Part shown: piece after piece, positions 22,211 through 33,700 of the stretch
Layout: every line of letters starts with the position of its first letter
Numbering within the stretch: the first letter of the stretch is position 1
Assembly (NCBI GenBank): GCA_035771175.1
Contig: CM069613.1
Location: 531,501-595,500 of the forward strand
Source: Paratinospora sagittata
Taxonomy: Eukaryota; Streptophyta; Magnoliopsida; Ranunculales; Menispermaceae
Length of the DNA: 64,000 nucleotides
Reading direction: 5' to 3'
The notes under the pieces: model-generated
What the model was told of the DNA's origin: nothing
Databases searched by the model: none
Seen by the model: only the letters and a program-made list of their open reading frames with translations
Made by a program: the position numbers and the translations under genes

Positions 22211-25200
22211 ATGTAAATTGTAGTAAAATTGTCAAACGGTCTCCAAAACTCCTAAAATAGAATCTAACCACATATTCGGGGTCCCGACCGTCTAAGGAGT
22301 GTTTTTCTACCTTTCTAACGGATTTTCATTCATATTGGGTCAAAATCCCAATTTCTGAAAACGCCGTAAAACGGCTCCCATAGCTAAAATTAGTCTGCTA
22401 GAAAGGGTACATCTAGCTTAGATAGTACTTTTAGGAAGAAATAGCGTGAAAATCACTTACCGGGGGTCCAAATTTGACGCGAATCCCGCGTTTCCCCTTT
22501 TTCTTATTCTCCTTCTTCTCTCTGTTCGTTCTGCAACTCCTGCGTTTATTTGATTTTTTTTTTCGTCTTTTTTTTAACATACAAGTACTGTTCATGGTAC
22601 TGTTACATGAATAGTACCCACTTATGAACAATGTTTTATTTTATTTTTATTTTTATTTTTGTCTTCTTCTACGTACTGTTCACGTTATTGGTCGGTGAAC
22701 AATACCTGCAATTAAACAGTAAATATTTTTGTTCCTCTTCTTCTTCTATACACTCAATCCACATAATTCAACTCCAATTTTTAACTTGTAAGCACTCATA
22801 TAAGATGATCTCATCTTTGTCATCTTCATTTAATACATTTATTTAGTAATCATACACACATATATTTAGCTCCTACATATCAAATACGTGTATTATACAT
22901 CTCGATATACGTGTACGTCAACGTATGTATTTAATTAAATTTACAGGGTGTTACAAGTTCTTTGCGGATATTGAAAAGAAGTTTGTTAAGAACGAAAATG
23001 CTGAAATAGGTACGCTCTTGACAAGTCTGATTTCAATGAGGTATAAAGGTAAAGGCAATATATGGGACTACATCATGGAATTGTCTCATCTTGCTTCAAA
23101 GTTGAGAACACTTAAGCTCGAACTCTCTGAGGACTTGCTGATACATCTGGTTTTGATATCCCTTCCGACACAGTTTAGTCAGTTTAAGGTGAGCTACAAC
23201 TGTCAGAGAGAGACTTGGTCTCTAAATGAGCACATCTCACACTGTGTTCAAGAAGAGGAAAGGCTAAAGCAAGATAAGATAGAGAGTGCTCGCCTGGCCT
23301 CAACCTCTAAGGACAAGGGAAAAAAGAAAGAAAGAAGGATAAGGATGCTGCAAATACGACACCTCAAAAGAAATCGAATAAATTGGGAGGTACTGGTCGT
23401 TCCTTCTGTGAAGTTGAAGGGCATAAGAAGAAGCAATGCACCAACTATCACGCATGGTGTGCTAAGAAAGGTATGCTTCTTAATTTGGTTTGTTCTAAGG
23501 TTAATTTAACTTCGGTACGTAGACACACGTGATGGATAGATTTTGGTGCAACAACTCACATTAGTGTGTCCATGTAAGGTTGCCTGAGTTGTAGAAAATC
23601 AAGTGATGCTAAAAGATACATCTATAGTGGTGATGACAAGACGATTCAAGTTAAGGCAATAAGAAAATTTAGATTATTGTTAAAGACTGGATTTTATTTG
23701 GATCTTGTTGAGACATTTATTGTACCGTATTTTAGACAGAATTTGATTTTTATTTCTACTTTGGACAAATCTGGTTATTCTTGTTCATTTGTGAATGAAA
23801 AATTTAGTTTGTATCATGATTCAAAATTGGTTGGTTATGGTTCTTTACCAGGACATGATAATCTTTTGTTAATTGATACAATTACTTCATTTAATGACTT
23901 CAATTAAGTACACGAGGTATCAAAAAAAAATTAACCAATAAGAATTCGGTTGCATTATGACACAAAAGATTAGGTCATATCTTCAGATGGAGAATAGAGA
24001 AACTTGTGTCAGACGAAATTCTAAATCCCTTAGATTTCACAGATTTTGATGTTTGTGTGACTGTATAAAGGGAAAACTAACCAATAAAAGGGGATTTGAA
24101 GCCAACAGGACTTTGGACGTCTTAGAACTTATACATACGGATATTTGTGGTCCATTTCCTACAGTTTCTTGGAATGGTCAACAATACTTTATAATGTTCA
24201 TAAACAATTTTTTCAGATATGGCTATATATATCTCATTCATGAAAAGTCATAGTCGTTGGATGTGTTCAAAAATTATAAGGCTGAAATTGAGAACCAACT
24301 CAGCAAAAGGATAAAAAGCGTTAAATTTGACTGTGGTGGTGAGTACTATGGTAGATATGATGGTTCAGGTGAACAACGTCCAGGACAGTTTGCTAGGTTC
24401 CTAGAAGAATGCGCTATCGTCCCACAATACACTATGTCGGGTTCGCTCACTATGAATGGTGTTGCTAAAAGACAAAACAAGACGCTTAAGGACATGGTGA
24501 GAGTATGATTAGTCATACTACCTTACCAGAATCACTTTGGGGAAAATCACTTAAGACTGCAGCTTATATCCTTAAAGAATTCCAACTAAGACGACTACCA
24601 AAACCCCTTATGAACTTTGGATGGGCAAAAGGCCTAGTTTAAAACACTTGCATGTTTGGGGATCTCCAGCTGAGGCAAGGCCTTATAGGCCTAATGAAAA
24701 GAAACTGGACTCAAGGACTGTGAGTTGCTATTTTATCGGATACTCTGAAAGATCTAGGGGTACAAGTTTTATGATCCCACAACTAAGTCAATTTTTGAGT
24801 CATAAAATGCCCGGTTCTTTGAAGATGTCAAGTTTGCGAGGGGAGATACAGTTAAAGGCTTTGTCTTTGAAGAAGAATATGTTGATATTCCCACAAGTGT
24901 TATTAACATTGATCAAGATCTTATTCCTGACCTTGTTCAAGACACAACAAATCAGGACAATGACATAGAACCTCCCATTCAAGATATTGTTCCAAAAGAA
25001 CAAACTTTAGCACCTCAAGAACTTATGTCACTAAGGAGATCCACTAGAGATAGGAGAAGTACAGTACCAGACGACTACATTGTATATCTCTAAGAACATG
25101 AGGTAGATATTAAAGTGATGGAAGATGATCTGATCAACTTCCGTCAAGCCATGCAAAGTTCTAACTCTCATAAGTGGATTGATGCCATTGAGATTAAGTT

Positions 25201-25530
25201 CATGAAAGACAATGACGTGTGGAATCTTGTCCCATTACCAGAAGTTGTGAAAGCCATTGGTTGTAAAAGGTGATGTGGAAAGGTACAAAGCTCGTCTTGT
25301 CGCAAAGGGTTTTACACAGAAAGAAGGCATCGACTATAAAGAGATTTTTTCTCTGGTTTCTTCGAAAGACTTGTTTAGAATTATAATGGCATTGGTACCG
25401 TATTTCAATCTTGAGTTACATCAGATGGATGTGAAGACAACGTTTCTCAATGGTAACATTGATGAGACGATTTATATGGTGCAGCCAGAAAACTTTGTGT
25501 CGAGCGACCCAAAGAATCCAAATAGAGGGA

Positions 25531-26984
25531 ATCCGAATATATCAAATATTTATGGACCTTGTTGCACCTAGATTCATTAAATATTTTATAAATTTGGACA
25601 TCCTATTTATGAGGTATTTTTCACAAGATAAATGTTAACCGTAAAAAAATTACAACTATACATTAATATTTATTAAATTATTTATTACCTATTTTTATTT
25701 TTATAGAGAGTAAACAAATAGTTACAAGCTATTTATTACAATCCGAAGTGTCTGAAATCCACACATACGATTACCTCAGCTATACGTCTACATTACACAA
25801 ACACGATCAGCTCGCATCTTCACAAAAATCCCAAGTAATCTCTACCAACGTAACACCACCGTGACTCAAATCCAAAATTGTCAATGTCGGGTACTAAATA
25901 CCCCTCCCTAGCAAACCAACCGCATTGGAGCCCCGTTGACATTTATTACATATTTAAAGATGTGTAAAACACTAATATTAATAAATATACATGTATAGTT
26001 ATAATTTTTATAATTAGATTATCATTTACCCTTTCAAAAATTTGTTAAATCCCAGTAAACGTTCTAGTTATATGCCATATAATTGAATTATGGTTTTTGA
26101 GAAAGGTGAATTATACTTTTCGAAGTAATTAAGTTGTGGGCCGTGACACTTTAAAGTGTAGGATATCATAAGCAATTATATCGTATAATTTGGCATTAGT
26201 TTCAATCGACTTATTTGTGGAGGAAAAAAATATCTGACGATGTGATGGAAATACGTACAGTTTTTATCAATAAAAGGCAACACATCTAAAACTTGTGCGT
26301 GAGAAGGGCATCATGTGAAAAAAAAAGTTACCAAATGTGGCTTGGATTGGGGTTCTCGTGTGTTTTTTAATCAATGAAATTAACTATAGTTTTTTAGAAA
26401 ATCTACATGATGATGTATCTTCATAGGTAAAGGATAGGGATGTTCACCGTAATTTCAAGATATTTGTAAAAGAAGGCTCTACGTATCTTCAACTATTAAA
26501 AATTAAATTAAATTTTAATTTTTTTTTAAGGTAAGAAAAAAAAAAGATTATATTTGATTGATGATTTAAAAACTTAAATTTTATTATAAAATAAAAAATT
26601 TAGGAAATACTGTTTTATTATTTTTTAAAAATAATCTATTTTTTTTATAAAAAGTTAAAAATTATTTTCAAATTTATTTTAATTAAATATATATATATAT
26701 ATTTTTTAAAAAAAACCAAATTATTCACTTTAATCCTTCTGCAAGTGGAAAGGCAGGTGATGAATCACGTGCTACTTGTCTTTCTATTAATTTAAAATGC
26801 CACGTATGGCTTTGTGGTTTATAATTAAAAACAAAAAAGAGCCGTAGAGCCTAGAAAGTGTCCACGTGAGGTTGACGTCTTTCCTAGATGTAAGGGTTTT
26901 AAGTTGGACCAAAATACGTGGTAATGGGTCCACCAATCCATTAACTTTCCAATTTCTTATCTTTTTAATTTTTTTTTATTTTTG
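25531..26984. other. Intergenic DNA right of the copia relic
   Basis: No gene seen. 25735-25935 is less AT-rich and contains a short hairpin GGGTACTAAATACCC (about 25887-25901). 26500-26720 is poly-A/T-rich. Confidence 0.5.
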
Positions 26985-27145
26985 GCTCAAAAAAAAATTA
27001 AGATAAGGTGACGCCATCAGTTTAGGGTTACAGATGCCACAGACCTTAAAGATTTTGAAGGTAAAGATAACTTGTGCAAAATTCGAATTCTTGCTTATTA
27101 CAGAGAGTTAAATTTCTAAAGCAACTAAGTTAATTCTTGTTAGCG
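26985..27145 (-). mobile_element. SINE-like repeat
   Basis: It aligns with the repeat at 38020-38226 (shared GTTTAGG(G)TTA, CACAGACCT(T/C)AAAGAT and a box B-like AATTCGAATTC). A degenerate box A lies in the minus orientation near 27130. Confidence 0.45.
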
Positions 27146-27186
27146 CAAATTACAAATTAACGGCTACCTATTAGATCTTTCTTAAT

Positions 27187-27194
27187 TATAAATA
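27187..27194 (+). promoter_or_regulatory. TATA box of an orphan leader
   Basis: TATAAATA sits about 30 bp before a plausible start of transcription near 27220 and about 120 bp before the first uORF. Confidence 0.5.
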
Positions 27195-27219
27195 AGGGAT
27201 GGGGGTTAAATTTTAACAC

Positions 27220-27636
27220 CAAAGGCAACATTGAAGAAGTGGAGAGTAGAATTCGCTCTCACACTTATTACAAGAAGAACCTTCGTGTAATTAGCCGCGC
27301 TTTTTTCTTATGGAGCTCTCTCTGCCTCAAAGGATCATCTAGAAAATCAATATGAGCTTAGTTAGCTACAATAGTTTTAAGCTGGATATAACTCCATTTA
27401 GATTCGAAGTCGTGGATCGAAGCCCATTTTTGCATTTTTCGTGATTGCGACACCCCTGAATCTGAAAGGTATGGTGCTTGCAAATCGTCTTTTACAGTGT
27501 TTGTGATGATTTTGTATTAGAATGGATCGAAATTAACTGATAGGATTGCTTGATTTATATATATATATAAAGACATCAGAATCGCGGTTTTCCAGCCAGG
27601 TTTCTCGAGAGATTTTCGCCTGGAAATTCGATGAGA
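27220..27636 (+). other. Orphan spliced 5' leader with two uORFs, no gene body
   Basis: Behind a TATA box lies a leader-like segment. uORF1 (27310-27342, 10 aa) starts MELSLPQRII. uORF2 (27352-27444, 30 aa) starts MSLVSYNSFKLDITPFRFEV and ends SPFLHFS. A donor follows (CTGAAAG|GTATGG near 27468), then an acceptor (TTTTCCAG|CC near 27592) and another donor (ATGAGAG|GTACGTG at 27636/27637). This looks like the start of a gene whose transcript is controlled by a peptide uORF. No main open frame of a known family follows before 30.7 kb. Either the gene was cut off, or the leader is a duplicated promoter fragment, or it makes a non-coding RNA. I do not recognise the uORF peptide with certainty. 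Confidence 0.45.
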
Positions 27637-27771
27637 GGTACGTGAGCTATTCTCTCATGGATGTTTACTTGATTGGTTTTTCAAAAATCGTTAACGCATT
27701 ACGACATGAAGAAATTTTTAATTAGCAGATCAAGATCAAACTAGAGTGATTTCTTGATCGTAAGTAAAGTT

Positions 27772-27840
27772 TCGGAAGAGGAAACTGCGAATTAAGAGAA
27801 TCGATCTAATTCGATTCTCTCTGTTAGCTTCCGTCTTCCG
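27772..27840 (+). ncRNA. Long imperfect hairpin (possible small-RNA precursor)
   Basis: AGAGAATCGA (27795-27804) and TCGATTCTCT (27811-27820) pair perfectly across a 6-base loop. The outer flanks (CGGAAGAGGAA... and ...TTCCGTCTTCCG) extend the stem to about 30 bp with small bulges. Whether it is transcribed or diced is unknown. Confidence 0.35.
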
Positions 27841-28359
27841 TTTGTTTGCAGATGATATGTTAAATTGTGAGGCCGATCTGTCATAGCTAGATAGTATTTC
27901 TAAGAATCTTTAGACATAGTAGAAAGAACGACTTAGTTCAAGTACAGAATGTGAGGTAATGTTAGGTAGGAGGAGACTAGGAGTGAAGTCTGTATCCCCA
28001 GGCACACGGTGATTCTCTGACACACGATGAAAACATCTGCATCCCACGAGAGACTTGTATTGCAAGGACAATCAATTTATTATTGGTACTATTTACTTGA
28101 GTACGATAGATTCATATATATATATTATTTTTATTTTTATTTTTATATTTATTAATTTGTATTAACTTCTCCTAATTTAAATGTTGATTTTTTTTTTATA
28201 GAGCGGAGTGAAAGAATCGTGCTTAACTAATCTCATGTAGTTAAGAAAAAACATATAGAGTTTTATAAATGGTTTCTCTCCTTAATTTTGTTTAAAATAT
28301 TGTAAGAAAATGAAAATTGAAAAGTTACTTCCGTCTTCATTGAAATATAAATTCTTCAT

Positions 28360-28560
28360 ATGCATACAAATCATTTTAGATCAATAAATCAAAAATAAGA
28401 CCTATAATAATACGAAGAACAAATGCCCACAGTAATAGGACCATAGCAAGCCTCCTAGGGGTAAAATAGTTTTTTTTACCTCGTTCATGCTATTGATCTC
28501 ATATGAAGGGAGGTAGACACTTAACCGAAAAAAGCTATTGATCATTGACATTACAAGCCT
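28360..28560 (-). mobile_element. Degenerate SINE-like repeat
   Basis: It shares a backbone with 39040-39245 (TAGA(T/C)CAATA(A/G)ATCAAA, then GAACAAATGC(C/T)CACA, then GATCTCATATGA/GAGATT). The pol III boxes are poorly kept in this copy. Confidence 0.4.
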
Positions 28561-30480
28561 CCTTCATGCCTATTATATACATGTAAGCATGTTGCAAGTT
28601 AGGATTGGACCAGTGTTATGATAATTAGATAGGAGTGTAGATGAAAAACAAAAGAACTTGAATTGAGAGAAAATATAAATTTTTGTAAGGGGTTTTAAAT
28701 AAAAAATGTCCATTATATATCTTAAAAAAAGAGAGCAAAATAAATTTTATGACTTTATTGTGTGGTCACTTGGCCTTATCTGAAAAAAGTGGCTGAAGTC
28801 AAGTATGTTTGCTTCAAAGTTGCTTTCAATGGTCTGTTTTCACTGCATCAAACCCATTATGGAAGTTTCCATTTGTAGTTTAAGAACTAAATAGGGTGCA
28901 ATATTCAATATTCTTAAGTAGAGTTGAAATTTGTGGATCCACTAGGTGTTCAATTCCACATATCAGCAATAAACGATGAAAAATATAGCATATAATTATA
29001 TATAGTGTTTTTTTAGGAAGTTAGGTCCACAAATTTTTTTTAATCACTCCTTAAAAAATATAGCAGTCAAAGATTACATAAAGTTGAAATCTCATATACG
29101 GTAAACAGTGATTATCAAGGGTCATGAAATTGATTCCGAGTTCTAAGTCTCTTTTATTATACAACGTTGTCTTTAACTGTTTATATATACGATATTATTT
29201 AGTGTATAATATTATTTGTATATATAATATTATTTACATATAATAAGAATTAAGGTACATTAGCTATTTATTGTTTAATAACTTTAAATAATAAATGAAA
29301 GACAGTTTATTGTTTTAAAAGATTTAATATGAAAGTGGGGACTAATAAGGGTAAACCTCTCGGTACCTGACAAGAAAAAATAAAAAAATCATTTAAGTAA
29401 ATTGAATATTTTTTTTTTGGCACACAATGCATGCATCAAACGTTCCAGAACTTCAATTAAAAAAAACAAAAAAACGTAAATAACTAATCGAAACCATTCC
29501 CGTGCTTCACGCGGCGAAAGCAACTTTAGCCCGCGGTTCAATTTCGTCAAATTGGACCCACTTGCGATGCGACCCACATGATCCTTCCCTTTACGCTGTG
29601 AGTCTGGACGCTGACTTGATTGTCTCATTCCCTTAATTACCTGATAGAGTTGCTTTATTATTGGTAAATATTGTTCACCAAGATGAGTTAATAGCTTCTT
29701 CTTCTTTTTCTTTTTTTCTTTTTTATTAAACTGCAATATCTTTATTCTGGTTCACACAACACGATAAACCTTCCCCTCTATTTGTCAATAGCCTCGTGCT
29801 CTTTTGCTTGAACCTACTTGCAAAATCATTTATTTTACAAGAAAAATGTGGACGGCACGGCGTCTACTTACCCTATGAGATCTATGGCAAAATAATTAAT
29901 AAATAAAAAAAGAGATTGTTAATATTTATTTATTAATATAAATTCTTGAGTCCTTATCTATTCCTTATTATAACTTTTACGTTTAAGAGTTTTTAACATG
30001 ACATTAAAATAATTTTATTTTTAAAGTTATTGTATTCAAACTTTCTTGTAATTATATTTATTTATTTATTTTATTTATTTTATTTATTAATCACATCTTT
30101 CTTTTTTATTATAAATTAAAATTAGTGTGGAGGCTTTAGGAATTCGGCAAAAATAAAAAATGGGGAAATGTTAAATAAATCTACCACGTGTTTGTTGACT
30201 TGTATATCTTTGTTGCTTAGAAAATTACCCAATTGGTTTGAGAAAAGCCATTCATCTGGCCGTTGATTTGTTGAGATGCTACAGAGAAATGGGTCACACA
30301 TCGTCCATGGGATCTAGGCCTGAAAATAACAAGGCTTGGGATGCATAGATGATGCATTATTGTTTTACTAATATATTATATTAGCGGTAACGGCGCAGAC
30401 CTTAAAAACATGATTTATGTGACGGTTTCGTGTTGTCTCGTGTGAAGGTAATATGTAAATCAGAAAAACCAACCCAATAA
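28561..30480. other. Intergenic DNA, no gene recognised
   Basis: AT-rich apart from 29490-29650 (CACGCGGCGAAAGC, AGCCCGCGGTTCAA, GATGCGACCCAC). That islet lies inside a minus-strand open frame (29736-29389) with a poly-Lys start. I cannot assign it to any family. Confidence 0.5.
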
Positions 30481-30635
30481 ATTAAGGAAGAGGGAGAGAA
30501 AGTTGTGATCGATTACTCAGCCATTCCCTGATCATTTAGAACCTGCAAGCGGTGTTACGGTTTGGGAAGGAAAAGATATTAAGATACCAATAACAGTTGA
30601 ATCATTCATTCAGCGTTTATTGAATTAAATAGAGA

Positions 30636-30642
30636 TATATAA
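30636..30642 (+). promoter_or_regulatory. TATA-like element upstream of CIPK1 copy 1
   Basis: TATATAA lies about 75 bp before the ATG at 30717 in a purine-rich leader. Its use is inferred from position only. Confidence 0.4.
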
Positions 30643-30716
30643 GGAGAAGGAGAAGTAAGAGGGGAAAAGAAAGGAGGGTCGCTTGGTGGTGGTGTTGTGT
30701 TTGTTTTGTTATTTTG

Positions 30717-33700
30717 ATGGTGAAAGAGGTGGAGAAGAAAGGAATGCAACTGGGGAAATACGAGCTGGGAAGGATTCTGGGTGAAGGGAACTTCGGAAAA
30801 GTGAAGCACGCTAAGAATATTGAAACGGGCCAAGCTTTTGCTGTTAAGATTTTGGATAAACAGAGGATCCTAGAACTCAAAATCTGTGATCAGGTCAGAA
30901 TTTTTTTTTTTTTTGAAATTTTGTTATATTCTTTCTGGGTTTCTTTTTGGCGTCTCTGTGGGTCGATTTTCTCCCAATTTCTTGTCTTTTTTTTGTTGAT
31001 TTTTAGTGTTTCTTATACTTTTTATGGTTTCTGTTTCAGATAAAGAGAGAGATTGGAACATTGAAGCTCTTGAAACATCCGAATATTGTCAGATTACATG
31101 AGGTAATTTACTCAGATTTCTTCCATTCCTCCCTTAAAAACCTTTCATTGTGGTTTGGAAAATTCTAAGGAATCTTCTTTATTTATGTTTCTTTCATGAT
31201 CATCACGTAGAATCCCCATTTTTCTTAGTTGGGTTTCTATCTTCCCTCACGTCTTCTTCAGAGAAACAAAAAAAAATCCCTTTTTTCTTGGAGGGGATTG
31301 TTGAACACATTTCAACCACCCGCTAATCAGTGATTTGTACCCTAAGATTCGAGTTCTCTTCCCGTGTGAATGCCAACACTATGATTCAATAAGCATCATA
31401 CAAAAACTTAGATCTAGTGGTCCAATTGGCATTCAGGATTTAGAATTGCGCTAAATTATTTCTACCACTGAAGAAAATAATTTCTGCACTTACACAAATT
31501 TTTAAAAAAATCAGAGCCATTTACGTTTCACTTAGTAGGGCCTCCTAGCGATCCTAGGTTGGGTGGCCCTCAGAACATGCAAAATGGGTTGGTAAATTGA
31601 GACAATTATGTCAATCCATCAATGGATAACTGGACTATTGTCGTTTTTAGGACCTAAATTGCTATTTTTCACGCACTTATTTAATTTGATTGGCTTCCCA
31701 GAAACCCCATCTTTAATAATTTTGTTAGTTGCCTTATGTAACCAACATGGAGTTAGTCCACTTGATAAAGAGGTGGCTTTAAAATCTTTAGGTTTCACGT
31801 TCAACTCTTGCCACTACTCACCCTAGGAGGCGAGTCGATTAATGGGTCAGGAAGAGGCCTGATAGAGAGTGCGGTGTGATGATGGAGCTGGTTATACAAC
31901 TAAGTACTAACATTATTTCCCTTTTTTTTACAAAAAAATAAAAATAAAATGGTTGCCTTATTTCGCCCTACCAGACCACTGGGGGTTGAGTCAGCAGACA
32001 CGTGGCCCATGTAAGGATTTTTTGTATCTTGTTCAATTATTATGTGGGGCCACATTCATTTCTTGGATTGGGAATGTGGTTCATAAGCAGAGTGGCCTGT
32101 TATATCAAATAATAGAATTGATTTAAAGAGGGGGTATGCCCTATTCAATTAATTGCAATTCTTATGTTGGACCCAATTTCATTAACGTTAATATGGTTCA
32201 GTAATAAGATAATTAGGTTCTTAATGGATGGTTGAGACATTCTTATAATTTCTAAGCCCCTTTAGGCTGTTCTAACCGTTGGTTTGGTTGGGATTTTGCA
32301 GGTCCTTGCAAGCAAGACTAAAATTTACATGGTTCTTGAATATGTAACTGGTGGAGAATTGTTTGACAGAATTGTAAGAATCTTCTTAGCAATTCTCAAA
32401 TGTGTAGTCCAAAGTTGTCATGTTAATAGATTGTTAAGTTGTCATGTTTTACATTTTATGACATACATGAAGTGTTGATATATTATAGGCATTAAAGGGG
32501 AGACTTACAGAAGCCAGTGGCAGGAAGCTCTTCCAACAGTTAATAGATGCTGTGAGCTATTGTCATGACAAGGGAGTGTATCACAGAGATCTAAAGGTAA
32601 TTTGCAGAAATGAAGACAATAGCCATCGTTTTTGTTTTTGTGCAGTTTAATTGTGTTTCTTATATAAAGATAGTTGAATTAATGTTTTTATGTTTAAATT
32701 GGCAGCCTGAGAATGTTCTTGTTGATGCAAAAGGGAGTATAAAGATATCTGATTTTGGTCTCAGTGCTTTACCTCAGCATTTCAAGGTAAACTTTACCTG
32801 AAATCTACCCTCAATGTCACACGTTTTACTTGTTTACATATTAGATAATTAAGCAGAACAGTTTTAACTCATTTCTTGTGGTTACTTGTGTCTATAATCA
32901 GGATGACGGATTATTGCATACAACATGTGGAAGTCCCCATTATGTTGCTCCAGAGGTGCTAATTAACACCAATTTGTGCAATTATTTTTCATGTTTTTGG
33001 CGTTTGGCAATGAGGGTTTGCAACAATTTGCTGACTCATGACCCTGCAACCCTTCTGCAGGTTCTTGACAATAGAGGGTACGATGGAGCTACTTCTGATC
33101 TCTGGTCGTGTGGTGTTATCTTGTATGTAGTTCTTGCAGGTTACCTCCCTTTTGATGATCGAAACCTTGCTGTTCTTTATCAAAAGGTAATAAGATTTGC
33201 TTTTGCTTGATACTTGATGATCTGCATGTGATGGCCTAATACTTGGATGTCAAGTATGAGTCTGTAATGTTGGTGTTTTGATTGATACACAGATCTTTAG
33301 AGGAAATCCTAATATTCCCAAATGGGTTTCACCGGGTGCTCGAAACATGATAAGTAGGATGCTTGATCCCAACCCGAAAACCCGAATAACAATAGCTGAG
33401 ATCAAAGAAGACGAGTGGTTCAAGCAAGATTATACTCCTGCTGATCCTGTGGATGAAGATGAAGACATCTACATTGATGCTGAAGCTTTCTCAATACAAG
33501 AACTGGTATGCAGACTAATCCTAATATAATCTTCCAAGCATACTTTTTATTTTTTTACTATGGTTTTCTCTTTTACTTGAAAATAATTGGGAGTTCCTTT
33601 CTGCTTTGAAGCCAATGGATACAGAGAGGCAACCAGGGTTACCAACCTTGATTAATGCCTTTGAGCTAATCAGAATGTCTTCCAGTCTTGATCTTTCCGG

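Larger units (their letters stand above)
20655..22955 (-). mobile_element. Solo LTR B (same family as LTR A and C), 2301 bp
   Basis: The plus strand starts TGTCACGACGCCCC and ends GGGTGTTACA. Perfect 5-bp target duplications AGTTC flank it (20650-20654 and 22956-22960). Removing it restores the copia gag frame (..KEF|FADIEKK..), which proves it inserted after the copia element. On the minus strand it matches LTR A and LTR C, including TGACGTCA near the 3' end (20669-20676). No internal region remains, so it arose by LTR-LTR recombination (inference). Confidence 0.92.
20350..25530 (+). mobile_element. Ty1/copia relic, interrupted by solo LTR B
   Basis: Gag begins near 20352 (a motif FISMLNGSNFKSW in 20395-20435) without a convincing start codon. 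It is cut at 20654 and resumes at 22961 (FFADIEKKFVKNENAEIG). A degenerate zinc knuckle follows near 23400 (FCEVEGHKKKQC). Then come a protease-like WIDFGATTHIS (usual Asp-Ser-Gly changed to DFG), a pre-integrase region at 23677-23907, integrase core fragments at 24053-24508 (HTDICGPF, FDCGGEYYG), an ELWMGKRPSLKHLHVWG segment, and an RVT_2 fragment at 25185-25530 (YKARLVAKGFTQKEGIDY). Stops and frameshifts break pol repeatedly. The element ends within RT, before the YxDD region, and no 3' LTR is seen. Inactive. Confidence 0.85.

Noticed and set aside
20953..22846. Short frames inside LTR B, including a Lys/Arg-rich minus frame at 22631-22431
   Set aside because: LTR sequence shared with LTR A and C. 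No protein family.
20350..25530. Treating the copia frames as separate host genes
   Set aside because: They are successive gag-pol fragments of one decayed element in the right order, with stops and a nested LTR.
29389..29736. 115-aa minus frame beginning with a poly-Lys run
   Set aside because: I recognise no family and the start is low complexity. Kept only as a composition oddity.
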